A DNA stretch of 64,000 nt from Beijerinckiaceae bacterium RH AL1 (GTDB lineage: Bacteria > Pseudomonadota > Alphaproteobacteria > Rhizobiales > Beijerinckiaceae): assembly GCA_901457705.2 (NCBI GenBank), contig LR590083.2:4030597-4094596 (forward strand), given 5' to 3'. Positions 10,983 through 19,304 of the stretch are shown one piece after another (positions within the stretch are counted from its first letter, which is position 1; each line of letters opens with the position of its first letter). The position numbers and the translations under genes were made by a program. Below the pieces are notes generated by a model that searched no databases, was not told where the DNA came from, and saw only the letters and a list, made by a program, of their open reading frames with translations.

Positions 10983-11000
10983 TCATACCGAGCGGTATGA
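10983..11000. promoter_or_regulatory. Probable TetR operator upstream of the pump genes
   Basis: TCATACCGAGCGGTATGA has 8-bp arms that pair perfectly around a 2-bp centre. It lies 31 bp upstream of the fusion-protein start, in the gap between that gene and tetR. A near copy with one arm mismatch in its core precedes tetR itself. Confidence 0.75.
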
Positions 11001-11042
11001 TAATAGACCGCCGTTTCGACAGGTCAAGTCGGCGTGATTGGG

Positions 11043-11639
11043 TCAGGCCATCTCGGGCACGGCCGGCCAGGCGCGAAGCGCGACGTCGGCTGCTCTTTGC
11101 AATGCGGCACGCGAGGCGCCTCCGGCTGCCTGGATAGCGATGCCACCGGAAAACGTCATCACGAATCGTGCCAGATCGGACGGAGTCTCGTCCGGAGGCA
11201 AATCACCTTCGTCCTGCGCGCGCTGCAGGCGCGCGGCGAGAAGCGCCTCGAACGCGGTGCGGCGGCGGATCAGCTCTTCCTTGATCGGCTCGGCCGCCGA
11301 CGAGCAGACGAGCGCGCCCTGCGTGCCCATGCAGCCCGGCGGCGTGTCGTCGCCGGCCGCCAGCTCGACGAAGCCGGCGAGCACCTGCGCGACCACGTCG
11401 CGCGCCCGCGGGGCCTCGAGCGCCGCGTAGGCGAAGCCCATGTAGCGCGCGTCGTAGAGATCGAGCGCCTTGCGGAACAAGGTCTCCTTGTTGCCGTAGG
11501 CGGCATAGAGGCTCGGCCGCGTGATGCCCATGGCCGCGGTGAGATCGGTCAGCGACGCGCCCTCGTAGCCGTGGCGCCAGAACACCTCCAGCGCACGCTC
11601 GAGCGCCCACTCGACGCAGAATTCCTTATGGCGACCCAA
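11043..11639 (-). CDS. TetR-family transcriptional repressor
   Basis: A 198-residue regulator. Residues 28-50 (ASLTDLTAAMGITRPSLYAAYGN) form the helix-turn-helix; the rest is the alpha-helical ligand domain, with CMGTQGALVC near the middle. The chosen start is a TTG at 11639, because the resulting N-terminus M-G-R-H-K-E-F matches the usual M-x-R-x-x-x-F opening of this subgroup and no ATG gives it. It lies upstream of, and in the same direction as, the pump genes. Matching palindromes lie before its own start and before the pump genes, so autoregulation plus pump repression is inferred. Confidence 0.9.
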   Translation of the reverse strand: MGRHKEFCVEWALERALEVFWRHGYEGASLTDLTAAMGITRPSLYAAYGNKETLFRKALDLYDARYMGFAYAALEAPRARDVVAQVLAGFVELAAGDDTPPGCMGTQGALVCSSAAEPIKEELIRRRTAFEALLAARLQRAQDEGDLPPDETPSDLARFVMTFSGGIAIQAAGGASRAALQRAADVALRAWPAVPEMA

Positions 11640-11671
11640 GGCTCAGGCTCCGGCCGTCGTCAGCACAGAAA

Positions 11672-11689
11672 TCATACCGATCGATATCT
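11672..11689. promoter_or_regulatory. Probable TetR autoregulatory operator
   Basis: TCATACCGATCGATATCT matches the palindrome at 10983 in its left half (TCATACCGA) and keeps CG-TAT in its right half. It lies 33 bp upstream of the tetR TTG start, where a repressor would block its own promoter. Confidence 0.65.
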
Positions 11690-11788
11690 AATGTCGCGTC
11701 GGCGTCAAGCCAACCATTCGGACCGATTTGGTCGCGCACTGTCCTGCCGGTCGCCTGCGGCCTTTGTTTGGCGTCCATCCGGAGCGGC

Positions 11789-12400
11789 TTAAGCCGGCGG
11801 CTTGTCGGCCGGCTTCGCGTCCTTCGCCTTCGCGATGGCCGGCATCAGCGTGCCGGCGATGTTGTCGTCGGTGAGCGGCCCGACGATCTTCGCCGCGATG
11901 ATGCCGTTGCCGTCGACGACGTAGGTCTCGGGCACGCCGTAGACGCCGAAGTCGATCCCGACGCGGCCGTCCTCGTCGGCGCCGATGCGCGCATAGGGGT
12001 CGCCGAGCTGGTTGAGGAAGCGGCGGGTGTCCTGCGGCTTGTCCTTGTAGGCGATGCCGACGAGCGGCACGCCCTTGGCCTGCAGCGCGGCGAGCTGCGG
12101 CGCCTCCGAGCGGCACGGCACGCACCACGAGGCGAAGACGTTGACCACCGTGACGCCGCCCTTGGCGAGGTCGGCCGACGCGAGGCCCGGCTTGTCGAGG
12201 CCGGCCGGCGGCTGCAGCGCGAAGGCCGGCGCCGGCTTGCCGATGAGGGCCGACGGCAGCAGCGAGGCGTCGCCGGACAAGAGCCGCAGCAACAGGAGGC
12301 CGCCCAGCGCGAGGAAGGCGACGAGCGGCAGGAAGACGAGCGGCGACCGCCGCCGCCTGGCCTGGACCTCGTCGTCGTCGCTGAGCTGAGGCTCGCTCAT
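11789..12400 (-). CDS. ccmG: CcmG (DsbE) thiol-disulfide oxidoreductase for cytochrome c maturation
   Basis: A 203-residue membrane-anchored thioredoxin-fold protein. One N-terminal membrane helix (about 20-41) is followed by a periplasmic domain with the active site WCVPC at 92-96 and the cis-proline loop GVPETYV (P157), both typical of CcmG. It keeps apocytochrome cysteines reduced for haem ligation. Its ATG overlaps the ccmD stop in ATGA, so it is translated as part of ccmC-ccmD-ccmG. The C-terminal tail is lysine- and alanine-rich and unremarkable. Confidence 0.95.
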   Translation of the reverse strand: MSEPQLSDDDEVQARRRRSPLVFLPLVAFLALGGLLLLRLLSGDASLLPSALIGKPAPAFALQPPAGLDKPGLASADLAKGGVTVVNVFASWCVPCRSEAPQLAALQAKGVPLVGIAYKDKPQDTRRFLNQLGDPYARIGADEDGRVGIDFGVYGVPETYVVDGNGIIAAKIVGPLTDDNIAGTLMPAIAKAKDAKPADKPPA

Positions 12401-12555
12401 TCGCGGGTGTCGAGCCCGCGCACGCCAAAGCGGGCCAAGGCGCGGCGCAGGCCGCGATAGTCGATGATCGTCGAGGCGATCATCGTGCCGATGACGACGC
12501 CGGCGACGACATAGGCCGCGACGATGAAGCCGACGTGCGAGGAATGCTCGATCAT
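12397..12555 (-). CDS. ccmD: CcmD haem exporter subunit, small membrane protein
   Basis: A 52-residue protein starting MIEHSSHVGFIVAAY with one membrane helix (about 9-31) and a basic cytoplasmic tail, the size and layout of CcmD. It stabilises the CcmC-CcmE haem-transfer complex. It lies exactly where ccmD belongs and overlaps both neighbours by 4 bases (ATGA at its start with ccmC and at its stop with ccmG). It is easily missed because a long unrelated frame over ccmC runs into it. Confidence 0.9.
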   Translation of the reverse strand: MIEHSSHVGFIVAAYVVAGVVIGTMIASTIIDYRGLRRALARFGVRGLDTRE

Positions 12556-13328
12556 GCCTCGGACGCCTGCAGGATGGTGAGCCGGCGCAGGCGGCGGCGC
12601 AGGATCTCGTTGCGGATCGCCGCGAGGTGCAGCGTCACGAACAGCAGCGTGAAGGCGACCGCCATGATGAGCAGCGGCCACAGCATCGGCTTCGCCACGG
12701 TCGAGCCGGTGAGGAACACCGACGAGCCCTGGTGCAGCGTGTTCCACCACTGCACGGAGTAGTGGATGATCGGGATGATCACCGAGGCCGTCAGCGTGAA
12801 GATCGCCGCGGCGCGGGCGGCACGCGCCGCATCCTCGAAGACCTGCCACAGCGCGATGAGGCCGAGGTAGATGAGGAAGAGGATCAGCACCGACGTCAGG
12901 CGCGCGTCCCACACCCACCACGTGCCCCACATCGGCTTGCCCCACAGCGAGCCCGTCGCGAGGCAGATCAGCGTGAAGCCGGCGCCCAGCGGCGCCGCCG
13001 CCTTCTGCGCCGCATCGGCCAGCGGATGGCGCCAGACCAGCGTGCCGAGCGCGGCCGTGGTCATCACCGCGTAGACGAACATCGCGTTCCACGCCGCCGG
13101 CACGTGGATGTACATGATGAGGACGGTGTAGCCCTGCTGGTAATCCGCCGGCCCGACCGCGGCGAGCGCCAGGCCGATGCCGAGCAGCAGCGCGGTGAGG
13201 GCGGCAAGCCAGGGGATGAGGCGGCCCGCCACGCGGAGAAACCTGGCGGGATTGGCGAGGCTGCCGAGCCAGCGGAACGGCGCGCCGAAAGGGGCGATCG
13301 GGCTGGGCTGAAGGGCGCGCTCGGACAT
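12552..13328 (-). CDS. ccmC: CcmC haem-handling protein for cytochrome c maturation
   Basis: A 258-residue protein with six predicted membrane helices. Residues 129-146 carry the tryptophan-rich haem-binding motif (WGTWWVWDARLTS at its end), and histidines in IHVPAAW (H75) and IIHYSVQWW are the expected axial ligands. It loads haem onto CcmE. No ccmA or ccmB lies upstream; the sequence there is repeats, so the ABC part of the system must be encoded elsewhere. Confidence 0.95.
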   Translation of the reverse strand: MSERALQPSPIAPFGAPFRWLGSLANPARFLRVAGRLIPWLAALTALLLGIGLALAAVGPADYQQGYTVLIMYIHVPAAWNAMFVYAVMTTAALGTLVWRHPLADAAQKAAAPLGAGFTLICLATGSLWGKPMWGTWWVWDARLTSVLILFLIYLGLIALWQVFEDAARAARAAAIFTLTASVIIPIIHYSVQWWNTLHQGSSVFLTGSTVAKPMLWPLLIMAVAFTLLFVTLHLAAIRNEILRRRLRRLTILQASEA

Positions 13329-13377
13329 ACGCGCTTTTACGGTGCGGGACGCCGAGGTGCAATGAGACGCAGCGCCT

Positions 13378-13576
13378 CCCCTTCTCCCGCTTGCGGACGC
13401 GCCCGTCGAACGAGCCGCAGCCCCTCCTTCTCCCGCTTGCGGGAGAAGGTGGCCCCGCGAAGCGGGGTCGGATGAGGGAGGTCGGGCGAAGGGCTCTCAG
13501 CCGAGAGCTCGTGCTGGAACCGCCCTCATCCGACCCGACTTCGTCGGGCCACCTTCTCCCGCAAGCGGGAGAAGGA
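13378..13576. repeat. Dispersed paired-hairpin repeat, copy 3 with a truncated extra arm
   Basis: A full copy runs 13425-13576. Before it, at 13378-13396, is a broken left arm (CCCTTCTCCCGCTTGCGGA) that stops after the first half. The 13329-13808 stretch has no gene and consists almost entirely of this copy and copy 4, joined by GCCCGTCGA..GAGCCGCAGCCCC linkers that recur before copies 3, 4 and partly 5. Confidence 0.85.
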
Positions 13577-13647
13577 AAGGCTTCGGCCCTTTCTCATGCC
13601 GTCGAGCGGCATCGGCAGGCAGGCCCGTCGAGCGAGCCGCAGCCCCT

Positions 13648-13800
13648 TCCTTCTCCCGCTTGCGGGAGAAGGTGGCCCCGCGAAGCGGGGTCGGATGAGG
13701 GAGGTCGGGCGAAGGGCTCTCGGGCAGAGAGCTTGCGCTGGAACCGCCCTCATCCGACCCGACTTCGTCGGGCCACCTTCTCCCGCAAGCGGGAGAAGGG
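13648..13800. repeat. Dispersed paired-hairpin repeat, copy 4
   Basis: Two-arm copy nearly identical to copies 3 and 5, including the centre GAGGTCGGGCGAAGG and CTGGAACCG. It ends 8 bp before the stop of the small partner gene at 13809, forming the left border of the colicin-E3-like module. Confidence 0.85.
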
Positions 13801-13808
13801 CGCGGCCG

Positions 13809-14048
13809 TCAGTCTCCCCGGGGCTCCAAGAACCAGTCGTACAGATCGGGATTGAGGCCCTGTTTCATCTTGAGGCCCAGCGACACCGCCGCTTGCGGCT
13901 CGAGCGGATAGCTGCCGCCGCCGTCGTCGTCGGCGCCAACGCTGGCAAGCGAGCGAGCCGTCTCGAAAAGCGTCGCTGGCACGGGAAGGCAGACGCTCAA
14001 CCGCTCCGTCCGCTTGTCGTATCCCGCCACCTGGAGTGATTGGCTCAC
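13809..14048 (-). CDS. Small acidic protein, probable immunity partner of the adjacent rRNase domain
   Basis: A 79-residue protein with a net negative charge. Its GTG start overlaps the stop of the rRNase-domain frame in GTGA, so the pair is translated together. Immunity proteins of nuclease bacteriocins and contact-dependent toxins are small, acidic and encoded just downstream of their toxin, as here. It does not resemble the colicin E3 immunity protein closely enough for me to align it. Visible features are YDKRTERLS near the start, a DDDGGG turn in the middle and YDWFLEPRG at the end. The role is inferred from position and charge only. Confidence 0.5.
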   Translation of the reverse strand: MSQSLQVAGYDKRTERLSVCLPVPATLFETARSLASVGADDDGGGSYPLEPQAAVSLGLKMKQGLNPDLYDWFLEPRGD

Positions 14049-14275
14049 GGCTCTACCCTCCTGCCACGGACGGGCCCGGCGATCGGCTTTCGCTCCGGAT
14101 AGGACATGTCACCAAGATGGTGCCCCTGCGGATCGTAAACCTCGACGTTCCCGTGCGCGTAATCCCATTCGTAGATCGAACCGTCGTCGTCCTTCCAGCG
14201 TCGCCTCAGGCCGCCCCCGTTCTGGCGGGGCGTTTTCGGCTTCACCCGCACAGCGCCAGGAAAAGCCTCTCCCAA
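14045..14275 (-). CDS. Stand-alone colicin-E3-type 16S rRNase (cytotoxic) domain
   Basis: The 76-residue frame aligns along its whole length with the C-terminal ribonuclease domain of colicin E3: KPKTPRQNGGG, RRRW, IYEWDYAHGNVEVYD, HHLG and a final GP-basic tail match KTPKQNGGG, RKRW, IYEWDSQHGELEGY, QHLG and KGPDPKR. The E3 catalytic residues D510, H513, E517 and R545 correspond to D38, H41, E45 and an arginine at 70-73. The domain cuts 16S rRNA in the decoding site. No delivery or receptor domain is present. The frame is open only up to a stop at 14309-14311 and has no ATG; TTG 14275 is a formal start, so it may be a truncated or displaced toxin tip. Confidence 0.8.
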   Translation of the reverse strand: MGEAFPGAVRVKPKTPRQNGGGLRRRWKDDDGSIYEWDYAHGNVEVYDPQGHHLGDMSYPERKPIAGPVRGRRVEP

Positions 14276-14373
14276 GCTGTCGGGCGCTGGAACGTAGGTA
14301 ATGGCGGTCTATCCGAAATCGACTAACGAACCGGCGCGTTATCCGCGGGCGCGATACAAGCCGCGCCGCAGCC

Positions 14374-14527
14374 CCCTCCTTCTCCCGCCTGCGGGAGAAG
14401 GTGGCCCCGCGAAGCGGGGTCGGATGAGGGAGGTCGGGCGAAGGCCTCTCAGGTGGGAGCTTGTACTGGAACCGCCCTCATCCGACCCGACTTCGTCGGG
14501 CCACCTTCTCCCGCGAGCGGGAGAAGG
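14374..14527. repeat. Dispersed paired-hairpin repeat, copy 5
   Basis: Two-arm copy with small changes (CCCGCCTGCGGG in the left arm, CCCGCGAGCGGG in the right). It lies 63 bp beyond the stop that closes the rRNase frame and forms the right border of that module. It also ends 13 bp before the hisF stop. Confidence 0.85.
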
Positions 14528-14540
14528 ATGAGCTTCGGCC

Positions 14541-15311
14541 TTACCCAAGCCCGTCCAGCCGCATCGGCAGGCCGGCCTCGGCCATGCGGCGCTTGGCCTG
14601 GCCGATCGAATATTCGCCGAAGTGGAAGATCGAGGCCGCCAGCACCGCGGTGGCGCCGCCGTCGCGCACGCCTTCGACGAGATGGTCGAGCGTGCCGACC
14701 CCGCCAGAGGCGACCACCGGGACGGCGACGGCGCTCGACACGGCCTTGGTCAGCGCGAGGTCGAAGCCCGACTTCGTGCCGTCGCGGTCCATCGAGGTGA
14801 GCAGGATCTCGCCGGCGCCGAGCGCCACGACCTCCTTTGCATAGGCGACCGCATCGATCCCCGTCGGCTTGCGGCCGCCGTGGGTGAAGATCTCCCAGCG
14901 GCCGGGCGACACCTGCTTGGCGTCGATCGCCACGACGATGCACTGGTTGCCGAACTTTTCAGCCGCGCGACGCACGAAGTCGCGGTCGTGCACGGCGGCG
15001 GTCATGATCGACACCTTGTCGGCGCCGGCGAGCAGCAGCGCGCGGATGTCGGCCTCGCTGCGCACGCCGCCGCCGACCGTCAGCGGCATGAAGCAGGCCT
15101 CCGCGGTGCGCGCGACGACGTCGAGCAGCGTGCCGCGCGCCTCGTGGCTCGCGGTGATGTCGAGGAAGCAGAGCTCGTCGGCGCCGGCTGCGTCGTAGGC
15201 GATCGCCGCCTCGACGGGGTCGCCGGCATCGCGCAGGTCGACGAAGTTGACGCCCTTGACGACGCGGCCGTCCTTGACGTCGAGGCAGGGGATGACGCGG
15301 GCCTTCAGCAT
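14541..15311 (-). CDS. hisF: HisF, imidazole glycerol phosphate synthase cyclase subunit
   Basis: A 256-residue (beta-alpha)8 barrel that, with HisH, makes imidazole glycerol phosphate and AICAR in histidine synthesis. The catalytic aspartates D11 (CLDVKDG) and D130 (VAIDAKQ) are present, as are the phosphate loops LTVGGGVRS and ASGGVG. An upstream extension of the frame to 15458 is ignored because [12 protein letters not shown] is the family N-terminus. No other his gene is adjacent in this window, so it stands apart from the usual hisBHAF order. Confidence 0.96.
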   Translation of the reverse strand: MLKARVIPCLDVKDGRVVKGVNFVDLRDAGDPVEAAIAYDAAGADELCFLDITASHEARGTLLDVVARTAEACFMPLTVGGGVRSEADIRALLLAGADKVSIMTAAVHDRDFVRRAAEKFGNQCIVVAIDAKQVSPGRWEIFTHGGRKPTGIDAVAYAKEVVALGAGEILLTSMDRDGTKSGFDLALTKAVSSAVAVPVVASGGVGTLDHLVEGVRDGGATAVLAASIFHFGEYSIGQAKRRMAEAGLPMRLDGLG

Positions 15312-15472
15312 GGCAGGCTCATCGCGCGTCCGGCAGACCACTTCAAGCCGATTGATAAGCCGCGGCGAAACCGCTCGCGCGAAAATTAATCTTGCGCGAG
15401 GGATCGATATCCAGCCCCTCCTGTTGGCCTCAGGACAACCGTCGATTTCACGACGCAAGCAGGAGCAACCCG

Positions 15473-15931
15473 ATGAGCAAAGAACAGAATCTGCAAGTGA
15501 CGCAGCGGCTCGGCGAAGCCGTCTCGACCGGCAATCTCCAGGCTCTGAACGAGATCTTCGCAGCTTCCGTCGTCGATCACGATCCGGCGCCGGATCAGGG
15601 CAAAGGCCCGGAAGGCTTCATCAAGTTCTTTTCGATGATGCGTTCGGCTTTTCCGGACTTGAAGGTCACGGTCGACCACGTCGTCCAGGATGAGGACAAT
15701 CTCGCCATGGCCTACAAGATTCACGGCACCCACAACGGCGACTTCCTCGGGATCGCACCGACCGGCAAGACGGTCGAGGCGCGCGGCATGCAGATCGCTC
15801 GCTACGAGGACGGCAAGATCGTCGAGCGCTGGGGGTCCTCCGACGAACTCGGCCTCGTGAAGCAACTCGGTGCGTCGATCGACAGCGGCAAGGGCTTCTT
15901 CGAAAAGGTCGGCGAAAAGCTCGGCGGCTGA
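15473..15931 (+). CDS. SnoaL-like / ester cyclase family protein
   Basis: A 152-residue single-domain protein of the NTF2-like fold. The order of elements (a helix ending [14 protein letters not shown], then [54 protein letters not shown], and [11 protein letters not shown]) matches the small SnoaL-like ester cyclases. The substrate is unknown and many such proteins are not polyketide enzymes. ATG 15473 is chosen because AGGAGC precedes it; the frame is open further upstream without similarity. A stem-loop terminator follows the stop. Confidence 0.8.
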   Translation: MSKEQNLQVTQRLGEAVSTGNLQALNEIFAASVVDHDPAPDQGKGPEGFIKFFSMMRSAFPDLKVTVDHVVQDEDNLAMAYKIHGTHNGDFLGIAPTGKTVEARGMQIARYEDGKIVERWGSSDELGLVKQLGASIDSGKGFFEKVGEKLGG

Positions 15932-15954
15932 ACGCCCCAAAAAAAGAGAAAAAC

Positions 15955-15979
15955 GACGGCCCGGATCCGGGTCGCCGTC
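15955..15979. terminator. Stem-loop terminator
   Basis: GACGGC (15955) pairs with GCCGTC (15979) around CCGGATCCGG. An A-rich run lies on its left, so it would have a U-tract when read on the minus strand and a weaker UCUUCC tail when read after the SnoaL-like gene. Confidence 0.6.
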
Positions 15980-16159
15980 TTCCTCCAACCGTGCTGACGC
16001 TGCTCGATCGATAAATTGCGAAGGGTGAAGCAGAGTGCGGTTGATGGCAGGAAAGGTGCGCCCGATCGCGGGGCCTGCCAATCCATCCTTCGGCCGGATC
16101 GGGTTGCGTGGGATCGGCTCGTCCGGGATAGGATTGCCTCGGTTTCAGGAGACACGCGC

Positions 16160-16627
16160 ATGAGCGCTTCGACCGATTGGAAGCACGACGGCGTGCGGGT
16201 GATCCCGGCGGGCTCGCTGGACCCCAACACGGCGCAGACGCCGGGCATGGACCGCAAGGCGGCGATCAACTTCGCCCGCGTCGGCGCGCAGAAGATCTGG
16301 GCCGGCACGGTGTCGATCCACGCCAACGCCAAGACCGGCGCGCACCACCACGGGCACCTCGAGAGCATCATCTACGTGCTGAAGGGGCGCGCCCGCATGC
16401 GCTGGGGCGACAAGCTGCAGTTCGTCGCCGAGGCGGGGCCTGGCGACTTCATCTACGTGCCGCCCTACGTGCCGCACCAGGAGATCAACGCCTCGCAAGA
16501 CGAGACGCTCGAATGCGTGCTCGTCCGCTCGGACGGCGAGGCGGTGGCGGTGAACCTCGACATCGAGCCCGTCGAGGCGCCGGAGGCGGTCGCCTGGGTC
16601 GACCCCACGCATCCGGCGCCGAAGTAG
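16160..16627 (+). CDS. Cupin-domain protein
   Basis: A 155-residue single-cupin protein. Motif 1 is GAHHHGHLESIIYVLKGRARM, with metal ligands H62, H64 or H66 and E68; motif 2 is PGDFIYVPPYVPHQEIN, with H106. The reaction is unknown. The ATG at 16160 has AGGAGA a few bases upstream; the frame upstream of it shows no similarity. It lies alone between the SnoaL-like gene and pckA. Confidence 0.85.
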   Translation: MSASTDWKHDGVRVIPAGSLDPNTAQTPGMDRKAAINFARVGAQKIWAGTVSIHANAKTGAHHHGHLESIIYVLKGRARMRWGDKLQFVAEAGPGDFIYVPPYVPHQEINASQDETLECVLVRSDGEAVAVNLDIEPVEAPEAVAWVDPTHPAPK

Positions 16628-16685
16628 CCGCGCGCTCAACCGATTAACCCCGACAATTCCTCAATCCATCGACGGATTGTGCGCC

Positions 16686-16722
16686 GCAAAAATATTTTGC
16701 ATCTCTCGAAATTATTTTTGCG
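16686..16722. promoter_or_regulatory. Paired AT-rich palindromic elements upstream of pckA
   Basis: GCAAAAATATTTTGC (16686-16700) has perfect 6-bp arms. Six bases on, 16707-16722 read on the other strand gives CGCAAAAATAATTTCG, a near copy of CGCAAAAATATTTTGC. In this GC-rich window such AT blocks stand out. They lie 23-59 bp before the pckA start, where a regulator of gluconeogenesis would bind. Confidence 0.6.
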
Positions 16723-16744
16723 AGCGCAGGATCGGGAGACGGCG

Positions 16745-18340
<1,596 letters not shown>

Positions 18341-18404
18341 ACCGCACACCTCGGCCGGCATGCTATCTTTGCGAGATTGATCTTCGATCGCTCGTGGAGC
18401 GCGG

Positions 18405-18692
18405 ATGGCGATCGTCTTCGATCCCGAAAAGAATGCGCACAATATTGCGACCCGAGGCATTTCTTTCGAAGAGGCGGCGGCATTCGATTGGAGCGCGTCT
18501 TCGATCGGACGTGATCTGCGCCGGGACTATGGCGAAGATCGCTATATTGCCGTCGGCCCAATTCGTGATCGCCTGCACGTCCTCGTCTTCACCATTCGCG
18601 GCGCCGATATCCGCGTGATATCGTTGCGCCGTGCGAACGACCGAGAGCAGGCGGCCCATGCCGAAAAGGCCCGACCCCTATCTGACCGATGA
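18405..18692 (+). CDS. brnT: BrnT-family ribonuclease toxin
   Basis: A 95-residue toxin of the BrnT (RelE-fold) family. FDPEKNAHNIATRGISFEEAA at the start, YGEDRYIAVGPI in the middle and IRVISLRRANDRE near the end are the family's conserved blocks, including the arginines of the last strand. BrnT cleaves RNA and is normally neutralised by BrnA encoded just downstream. Here the brnA frame begins at 18658, inside the end of brnT, but lacks most of its length. The toxin itself looks intact. Confidence 0.88.
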   Translation: MAIVFDPEKNAHNIATRGISFEEAAAFDWSASSIGRDLRRDYGEDRYIAVGPIRDRLHVLVFTIRGADIRVISLRRANDREQAAHAEKARPLSDR

Positions 18693-18822
18693 CGAGAACC
18701 CCGAGCTGACGCCGGAGCAAATCCGCGCGATGCGTCCGGCGCGCGAGGTGCTGCCGGCGAAACTGCACGAATCGCTCGTCCGGTCGCATGATGCCCGTCG
18801 TGCAACCACGCGAGGCACGACG
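18658..18822 (+). pseudogene. brnA: Truncated brnA antitoxin
   Basis: The frame from ATG 18658 begins MPKRPDPYLTDDENPELTPEQ and continues to RPAREVLPAKLHESLV, which is the N-terminal part of BrnA that contacts the toxin. The ribbon-helix-helix DNA-binding domain that should follow (a KRRGRP linker then RLD...GWQTR) is absent. Instead the frame runs on through an unrelated small gene and would not stop until 19359. Most likely a deletion removed the second half of brnA. Whether the remnant still neutralises BrnT is open. Confidence 0.65.
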
Positions 18823-19019
18823 ATGAAAGAGCCGGGCTTGGACGGTCGCCACCGCGACCTCGACGGACGCATCCAACAGAAGCGCAGCGATACGCTGAAC
18901 AAGAACCTCTCGCACCCCATCCCCGGGTTCTCGCCACGACGACTCTTGGCGAGATGCGCAAGGCGACGGGCCAGACGAGCGAAAGCAAGGTCCGGCAGGC
19001 AGCCGAAAAGAAGCGGTAA
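18823..19019 (+). pseudogene. Frameshifted small conserved-type protein
   Basis: From ATG 18823 (GAGG eight bases upstream) the frame reads GLDGRHRDLDGRIQQKRSDTL then PIPGFSP. From about 18936 a different frame reads TTLGEMRKATGQTSESKVRQAAEKKR with a stop at 19017-19019. Together they give a plausible basic protein of about 65 residues resembling small alphaproteobacterial proteins with a GRHRD..G.I..K..DTL pattern. One base appears to be missing between the halves, near 18930-18938. Function unknown. Confidence 0.5.
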
Positions 19020-19304
19020 GCGCGTCGAGGTTCACGCCGCCCACGGGTCGACCACCGCGATCCCCGCGTCCTCGAAATGCCTCACGTTGCGCGTCGCAAG
19101 CATGGCGCGGTTCACGCGAACGATGCCGGCGATCATCGCGTCGTTGGCGTCCGTCGGCCGACCCGCCACGCGGCGTCTTGCCATGAGCGCCGCAGTCTCC
19201 TCGGCTTCCGACTCGCCGAAAGCGAGGATGCGGCCGGCAAGCTCGATGCGAACAACTTCCCCCAAGGACTGCGTCAGGATGTTTTTCCGGCGCCCCGCCG
19301 CTAG

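Noticed and set aside
19032-19265. Stand-alone 77-residue protein starting at TTG 19265
   Set aside because: It is the C-terminal part of vapC after the IS insertion; the upstream codons up to the IS end continue the PIN domain.
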